In this document: in pieces, positions 7,749-11,612 of the stretch
Numbering within the stretch: the first letter of the stretch is position 1
How the letters are laid out: each line of letters starts with the position of its first letter
Assembly: GCA_934757945.1 (NCBI GenBank)
Contig: CAKVLT010000065.1
Span: forward strand, 1-11,612
Direction of reading: 5' to 3'
From: an uncultured Bulleidia sp.
GTDB taxonomy: Bacteria; Bacillota_I; Bacilli_A; Erysipelotrichales; Erysipelotrichaceae
DNA length: 11,612 nucleotides
The notes under the pieces: model-generated
Databases searched by the model: none
What the model saw: the letters and a program-made list of their open reading frames with translations, nothing else
Told to the model about the DNA's origin: nothing
Translations under genes and position numbers: made by a program

Positions 7749-7792
7749 TTATGAGTTATGTTTGGATGACGTTACCTAGGAACACTAAAGAA

Positions 7793-7819
7793 AACGGCAG
7801 AAATGTCGTTTTTTATTTT
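7793..7819. terminator. Bidirectional terminator-like hairpin
   Basis: AACGGCA (7793-7799) and TGTCGTT (7804-7810) pair with one G-U across a GAAA loop. T-rich runs follow on both strands: TTTTTTATTTT after 7808 on plus, and TTTTCTTT after the stem on minus. It lies 30 bp past the stop of the aldo/keto reductase remnant, which it would have terminated on the minus strand. Confidence 0.65.
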
Positions 7820-7848
7820 ATGCAGGCAAAAGAAAAAGTCCCAGGGCC

Positions 7849-8046
7849 TTATTCGTGTCTGAGCACTCCTGTAAGTTCATGTGCTTTGTCAGACTCTTTA
7901 AGATATTTCACTTCGTCCCGTGTTAATTGCAGATCCACTGCCCTAACGGCATCATTAAAGTGTTTTTTCTTTTTGCATACAGCATGAGCAAGATGTCCAC
8001 CTTCAATATCTGTATTTCCAAGTTTTGTATATTATATAATTTCCAT
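7849..8046 (-). pseudogene. Aldo/keto reductase remnant with a large internal deletion
   Basis: Aldo/keto reductases are NAD(P)H-dependent oxidoreductases of about 300-340 residues. Here only 66 codons remain, in one frame. After ATG-GAA the frame holds a TAA at codon 5, then YTKLGNTDIE, the classic N-terminal start of the family. It jumps directly to a C-terminal stretch (H29 to E65) with HFNDAVRAVDLQLT, RDEVKYLKES and AHELTGVLRHE, matching the family's terminal helix and tail. The catalytic Asp-Tyr-Lys-His region is absent. AAGGAG precedes the ATG, and TTGCGA (8087-8082) with TATACA (8063-8058) could be the old promoter. The terminator at 7793-7819 lies downstream. The gene is dead: the middle 75-80 percent is gone and the remaining 5' end also carries a stop. 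Confidence 0.75.
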
Positions 8047-8099
8047 CACTCCTTAGATGTATACCAATTCTTTTTTCCCAGTCGCAATGCATATCCATC

Positions 8100-8133
8100 A
8101 AAAAAAAGAGCACAACATTTTTATGCTGTACTC
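8100..8133 (-). terminator. Strong terminator of the hydrolase gene
   Basis: On the minus strand an 11-bp stem (8133-8123 with 8118-8108, including two G-U pairs) closes an AAAA loop and is followed by eight T residues. It begins 10 bp past the hydrolase stop codon and insulates the intact right-hand genes from the decayed region to the left. Confidence 0.95.
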
Positions 8134-8142
8134 TATATACAT

Positions 8143-9660
8143 TTAATCAACAAAGATTGGGCTGGTCCATGCACAGGAACCGTTCTTTTCCATGATTTTG
8201 CAACGGATTTCATCCCCTGGCTGTAATTCCATTTCCATATCCACATCCTGTGTATACCAGGAAGATAAGGAAGCCTTATGTACTCTGAACTTATATGCAT
8301 TGTGCCAGAATGGATCACTTCTGTAATATTCTGTGAATCCATATCTTTCTTTCAGAAGCTGTTTAACTTCTTCTTCCATTGCATATACATGTGTTCCCTG
8401 TAGCAGTTCCTGTACAGACAGATGTACTTTCTTGCCTTCCATCTCAATATCCAGATAAGAATCCAGAGTATCTTCGATTTCAATCTGCAGACCTTCTGTT
8501 GTAACAGCACTCGGCCCCATCCATTTACCTGTAGCAGTAGTGGAATGTGTTGTGAATGTAAAATCCAGTTCATTATCTGTCTGCTTATCTACAGACTGAC
8601 CGAAGGTACTGAAACAAGGTGTTACAGAAAGAATCTTTCCAGGAGTTTTAATCATTCCCTTCCATACTTTTTCTGTAATATCAGGAAAGACTCTTAAGTC
8701 TGGTCCCCAGCCAGCTTCAATAAAGAACTTGTAATGCACTGTTCCGTTTTCAGAAGCAATTTCTTCTTCAGGTCCGGAAATCAGATGAATTCTCTTTTCA
8801 TTCTTCAAGATTTCAATTCTGTCGATAGTATCCATCCCCTCAACATGAAGATGCATTGTACGTTTTCCAGCGGAAACCACATCACCCATGATGGCATCGT
8901 CAATCTTAAAGTCCACATCCATTCTGTCCTTGGACACACCATAAACATGTCTGGATCTTAAAGCCTTCCAGATTTCTTCTTTGGAATTATCTTTTGCTAC
9001 AACTGCAGCATATCCAAATCCATAAACGCCAGGACAACTATGGTTATCACCAGAGGCAATCAAACCAAACCTATTACCCTTCTTTAGACCTGTAGAAACG
9101 CTTGTCGCATCTGTTCTTGGTCCCATATGTACATGTCTGTCCATATTGATCCAGTTGTCATCACATTCACTGGAGCCATGAGAAGAATACACTTCTGCAA
9201 ATGGAGAGAATGTATCATTCTGTCTGTCCCAGTCTTTTCCTCTGTTCTTTAACTGATAGGCCGTATGATGAGGAATACCGATAGCTTCTGTATCTGCATA
9301 ATTTTCAATAAGTTTGTGATAGTCTAAGACAAAACATGGATCTTCCTTATTTGTTTTGAAGAAAACATTATGGTCACCATCAAGTCCATTTCCCTGCCAT
9401 TCATAACCCATAAACATAGGGAATCCTTCTTCATTAACTTTGTCTACCGCTTTACGAAGTACTTCCCAGTCAGCCTTAATACTTTCCATAGGAATTGTAT
9501 CTTCAACTCCCAGGCCTGTACTGTCTTTTCTCATTCCAAACGGATAGTAAGCAATCGGCCAGAAGTCTAATGTCTGACGAATCTGTTCAATCCATTTTTC
9601 TAAATCTTTCATCTGATCATGATGAATATTACTATGAAAGTCTGTCCAAAAAATTGGCAT
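8143..9660 (-). CDS. PHP-like (DUF3604-like) metal-dependent hydrolase
   Basis: A soluble protein of 505 residues with no signal peptide or membrane segment. The first 270 residues have PHP/amidohydrolase-type metal-binding motifs: DFHSNIHH (D7, H9, H13), GYEWQG (E87), GDHNVFF (H97), GIPHHTAY (H131, H132), EVYSSHGSSE (E156) and GLIASGDNHS (D205, H207). Then comes the block EEIWKALRSRHVYG...DRMDVDFKID, which I associate with DUF3604-type proteins. The C-terminal half is beta-rich and looks like an accessory domain. The substrate is unknown. The PTS permease upstream suggests a phosphorylated carbohydrate or a derivative, but this is inference from position. The start is supported by AGGTGAGG (9673-9666) five bases before the ATG. 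It may be co-transcribed with the permease or use the candidate promoter at 9984-10013. The product is intact. Confidence 0.8.
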   Translation of the reverse strand: MPIFWTDFHSNIHHDQMKDLEKWIEQIRQTLDFWPIAYYPFGMRKDSTGLGVEDTIPMESIKADWEVLRKAVDKVNEEGFPMFMGYEWQGNGLDGDHNVFFKTNKEDPCFVLDYHKLIENYADTEAIGIPHHTAYQLKNRGKDWDRQNDTFSPFAEVYSSHGSSECDDNWINMDRHVHMGPRTDATSVSTGLKKGNRFGLIASGDNHSCPGVYGFGYAAVVAKDNSKEEIWKALRSRHVYGVSKDRMDVDFKIDDAIMGDVVSAGKRTMHLHVEGMDTIDRIEILKNEKRIHLISGPEEEIASENGTVHYKFFIEAGWGPDLRVFPDITEKVWKGMIKTPGKILSVTPCFSTFGQSVDKQTDNELDFTFTTHSTTATGKWMGPSAVTTEGLQIEIEDTLDSYLDIEMEGKKVHLSVQELLQGTHVYAMEEEVKQLLKERYGFTEYYRSDPFWHNAYKFRVHKASLSSWYTQDVDMEMELQPGDEIRCKIMEKNGSCAWTSPIFVD

Positions 9661-9687
9661 AAATTCCTCACCTCTTATCTTTTCAAT

Positions 9688-9715
9688 CAGGTGTACGGTC
9701 TGATGTCACCTGTAC
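9688..9715 (-). promoter_or_regulatory. Leader hairpin or operator ahead of the hydrolase gene
   Basis: CAGGTG (9712-9707, minus) pairs with CACCTG (9693-9688). With AC/GT added across one bulged A, the helix reaches eight pairs around a loop of about eight bases. It lies 15 bp upstream of the hydrolase ribosome binding site. The CACCT of the second arm is also complementary to AGGTG in that site (9673-9669), so two exclusive pairings exist. As DNA, the same symmetry could be a repressor operator. Confidence 0.4.
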
Positions 9716-9896
9716 AATATTGTCGTCTTGCAAAACCTCATGGCATCTTGTGCATACACATCACACCATAAAGTTTCATTATATTCTCCTACAAAGAATA
9801 TTTTCTTTCGAAAGAAACAAGTTCTATGTAATAACCGTCTCCCTCTGGAACATGAACTGAAGATTCACTCTGCCGAAAAACTTTTTGTAAGGACAC
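9706..9896 (-). pseudogene. Frameshifted coding remnant between permease and hydrolase
   Basis: Two minus-strand frames read in series like one protein. The first (9896-9789) gives VSLQKVFRQSESSVHV, PEGDGYYIELVSFERKYS and then TAG. The other frame continues from about 9800 with FFVGEYNETLWCDVYAQD, AMRFCKTTILYR and a TGA at 9706. One frameshift near 9800 would join them into about 60 residues. No start codon with a ribosome binding site precedes it. I do not recognise the family; it may be the C-terminal end of a lost gene of the same carbohydrate locus. No intact gene is present in this 367-bp interval. Confidence 0.4.
9802..9817. repeat. 16-bp perfect palindrome
   Basis: TTTCTTTCGAAAGAAA is its own reverse complement. 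It has no T-tract arrangement typical of a terminator, so it could be an operator or a hairpin in the leader of the hydrolase transcript. It also lies at the frameshift in the coding remnant, and its purine/pyrimidine pattern may be partly coincidental in AT-rich DNA. Confidence 0.7.
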
Positions 9897-9983
9897 TCAC
9901 ACTCTCCCTCACCAATTATGATGGAAACAGGATTTCAGAGATAGTGTCAGGTACCTTTGTACTTTTCATATTCAATAAAGTTC

Positions 9984-10013
9984 AGTATAGTGAATCTTTC
10001 AGCTGTAAAACAA
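9984..10013 (-). promoter_or_regulatory. Candidate second promoter for the hydrolase gene
   Basis: On the minus strand, TTGTTT (10013-10008), 18 bp and TATACT (9989-9984) resemble a sigma-A promoter just past the permease stop codon. It would give a leader of about 315 bases. The -10 lies in an imperfect palindrome (9981-9994). No terminator was found after the permease, so readthrough from it is an alternative. Confidence 0.35.
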
Positions 10014-10027
10014 ATCTTCTGTTGTAA

Positions 10028-11338
10028 TTAGTTATGAGATTCTTTTTCTGCTTTCAGTTCCTGGTTATCGCAAATCTTGAAGAATGGATAATAGATAGCT
10101 GTACTGATAAGAATTAATACGATCTGCAGCGCAACACCCTTCCAGCTACCATAAGCAATGAAACCGGAGAACAGGATTGGAGTACCTGTTGGGATAGATG
10201 TACCAATCATATATGGAACTAAGCCTGTAGCCATTGCTGCATAACCAAGTAATAATGTAACTGTTGGAGCTACTAACATAGGGATCAATAAGATTGGGTT
10301 TAATACCATTGGGAAACCGAATACCATTGGTTCGGAGATACCGCATAAACCAGCTGGAAGAGAAATCTTATTTAAAGCCTTGAATCTTGCAGATTTAGCA
10401 AATAATGCGATACACAGGCACAGACCGATAGCACAGGCAGAACCACCGATATTACCGATTGTTAACCATGCACCTGTTGTTAATACGTTAGGAAGTTTTG
10501 TACCTGCTGTATATGCAGCAAGATTTTCTAATGTAGCTTCTGTATACATAGCATCTCTGAAGCTTCCTGCAACCATTCCACCGTGGATACCAAAGAACCA
10601 CATTAAGTTACAAACTAACAGTAATACTGCATAAGTAATTGGAGAAGCTGTCAATACGGATAATGGAGCCTTTAATAAACCATAGATCATGTCTGTCATT
10701 GTTCCATAAGATGTTGCAGCAACGCCTGTCTTTACAAGAGCAGCCAGTAAAGCAATACCTAATGCAGGAATCATTGCGTTAAAAGATTTTGTAATCATTG
10801 GCGGAACAGAATCAGGCATCTTGATAACGATGTTGTATTTAACAAATAAGTTATGGATTCTAGGGATGACAATACCAACTAACATAGCTGTGAATAAGCC
10901 CTTGGAGCCTAAGTAACCTAAAGAAATAGCATTACCAATCTGTACTGTAACATTTGTGTCTTTATCTACACCGGTTACACCGAGTGGAAGAAGAATCAGG
11001 AATACCATCAATGCGATAATGCCAGAAGCACTGGAATCATCGTTTAAACCGATAACTTCAGCTTCAGCCTGAGCAATTAAGAATACTGCATACATGGAAA
11101 TCATGTCAGATGTAAAGGAAGCAGGGATAGAGAATACAGCCTTTAATCCTGTGCTTGTAATAAAGTTCTGATAAACACTGATGTTTAAAGAAGCAAGTAA
11201 AGTGAAAATAGCGCCAACCATAACGATTGGTAACATGCTTGCAAACCCCTTACTTATTCCCTGTAACACTTTGTTCTCATTTACTTTCTGAGAAAAAGGT
11301 ACAAGGACATTTTGCATTTTGTCTAAGATACCATTCAT
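10028..11338 (-). CDS. PTS lactose/cellobiose-family EIIC permease
   Basis: This is the membrane subunit of a phosphoenolpyruvate-dependent sugar uptake system, moving and phosphorylating a disaccharide or related sugar together with EIIA and EIIB. I chose the ATG at 11338 (436 residues, MNGILDKMQNVL) over the in-frame ATG at 11368. AAGGAGGA (11354-11347) lies eight bases before it, and the promoter -10 at 11376-11371 leaves no room for a leader before 11368. The protein has about ten membrane segments. Family hallmarks include FFGIHGG (H252) and GISEPMVFGFP with E336, the conserved substrate-site region of CelB/ChbC-type EIICs. The length is normal for the family. The cognate EIIA and EIIB are not in this window and must be encoded elsewhere or off the right edge. 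The sugar cannot be named from sequence alone. Confidence 0.95.
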   Translation of the reverse strand: MNGILDKMQNVLVPFSQKVNENKVLQGISKGFASMLPIVMVGAIFTLLASLNISVYQNFITSTGLKAVFSIPASFTSDMISMYAVFLIAQAEAEVIGLNDDSSASGIIALMVFLILLPLGVTGVDKDTNVTVQIGNAISLGYLGSKGLFTAMLVGIVIPRIHNLFVKYNIVIKMPDSVPPMITKSFNAMIPALGIALLAALVKTGVAATSYGTMTDMIYGLLKAPLSVLTASPITYAVLLLVCNLMWFFGIHGGMVAGSFRDAMYTEATLENLAAYTAGTKLPNVLTTGAWLTIGNIGGSACAIGLCLCIALFAKSARFKALNKISLPAGLCGISEPMVFGFPMVLNPILLIPMLVAPTVTLLLGYAAMATGLVPYMIGTSIPTGTPILFSGFIAYGSWKGVALQIVLILISTAIYYPFFKICDNQELKAEKESHN

Positions 11339-11370
11339 TCTTTCAGTCCTCCTTGTATCTTGGTACATTC

Positions 11371-11399
11371 ACTATACCCCATTCTGGACTTGGTTTCAA
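11371..11399 (-). promoter_or_regulatory. Promoter of the EIIC gene
   Basis: On the minus strand, TTGAAA (11399-11394), exactly 17 bp and TATAGT (11376-11371) form a good sigma-A promoter, 33 bp before the chosen start codon. Two TGGACTT direct repeats, on the plus strand at 11385-11391 and 11408-11414, bracket the -35 box with a 23-bp period, and CAAGCTTG (11397-11404) overlaps its edge. These could be regulator contacts. A longer AT-rich stretch follows upstream to 11546 with no gene. Confidence 0.75.
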
Positions 11400-11544
11400 G
11401 CTTGTTTTGGACTTTTGTGTTATTTTATTTTTGAAACTATTCCCAGAACAAATTTCTGACAAAAAGAAAATATTTATATAGCTGCTGTCAATCTGACAAT
11501 CTTTTGAAATATAAAGTGTAAACCAAAAAATGTTACTTTCAATC

Positions 11545-11587
11545 AGGAATAAAAATCCCTGTAAAACCTATTCATCGCTCTACAGGG
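11545..11587 (-). terminator. Probable terminator of a leftward gene beyond the right edge
   Basis: On the minus strand, CCCTGTA (11587-11581) pairs with TACAGGG (11563-11557) across a 17-base loop, followed by ATTTTTATT (11556-11548). The stem is short but GC-rich. It implies that a minus-strand gene ends just outside the window, and it separates that gene from the EIIC promoter. Confidence 0.6.
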
Positions 11588-11612
11588 TTCTTGATTCATA
11601 CCATTATGATTT

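Noticed and set aside
7751..8226. Two overlapping plus-strand open frames
   Set aside because: They are antisense to the aldo/keto reductase remnant and the hydrolase terminator, and no ribosome binding site or family resemblance was seen.
9728..10027. Plus-strand open frame of 99 codons in the PTS/hydrolase gap
   Set aside because: It has no ribosome binding site and is antisense to the more protein-like frameshifted remnant. It ends exactly at the EIIC stop region, as shadow frames often do.
11385..11398. Catabolite-response (cre) element overlapping the EIIC -35 box
   Set aside because: TGAAACCAAGTCCA (minus strand) fits the outer bases but lacks the central CG and has three mismatches to the usual consensus.

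Overview
The window looks like chromosomal DNA of a low-GC Gram-positive bacterium (Bacillota). The supporting signs are strong AGGAGG-type ribosome binding sites, TTGACA/TATAAT-like promoters, hairpin-plus-T-tract terminators, a FeoA-FeoB fusion protein, a lipobox lipoprotein and a lactose/cellobiose-type PTS permease. A gut Erysipelotrichia- or Clostridia-like host fits the gene content, but this is inference.

Left part (1-2880, plus strand). A tRNA-Ala(UGC) gene cut by the window edge is followed by its terminator. Next comes a single-gene ferrous iron uptake unit (feoAB fusion) with an operator-like inverted repeat ahead of it and its own terminator. A strong promoter then drives a tRNA-Ile(GAU)/tRNA-Ala(UGC) pair that ends in a third terminator. 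The two tRNA-Ala copies are identical, so feoAB and the tRNA-Ile gene lie between 73-bp perfect direct repeats.

Middle part (2880-8050, minus strand). An operon reads leftwards: a beta-propeller-like lipoprotein gene, an ABC ATPase, and a large two-fold repeated ABC-2-type permease, ending at a terminator well beyond the last stop codon. The ATPase and permease are intact and overlap by 11 bp. The lipoprotein frame is continuous over 408 codons except for one in-frame TGA at codon 121. Upstream of it lies an area of gene decay: a Tyr/Ser/Gly/Asn-rich frame with several stops (possibly a degenerate secreted bacteriocin-like peptide), a 63-codon C-terminal fragment of an unrecognised protein, and an aldo/keto reductase reduced to its first and last parts by a large internal deletion.

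Right part (8100-11612, minus strand). A PTS EIIC permease gene (lactose/cellobiose family) with a clear promoter and ribosome binding site is followed by a gene for a PHP-like/DUF3604-like metal-dependent hydrolase, which ends at a very strong terminator. The 367-bp gap between them holds a frameshifted coding remnant, a 16-bp perfect palindrome, a candidate second promoter and a hairpin whose arm can also pair with the hydrolase ribosome binding site. The pair probably handles an imported, phosphorylated carbohydrate. No EIIA or EIIB gene is in the window. The right edge carries the probable terminator of a further leftward gene outside the window.

I saw no CRISPR array, intact transposase or prophage genes. 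The least explained items are the TGA-interrupted lipoprotein with its decayed upstream frame, the tandem-fused permease, and the hydrolase with its structured leader.
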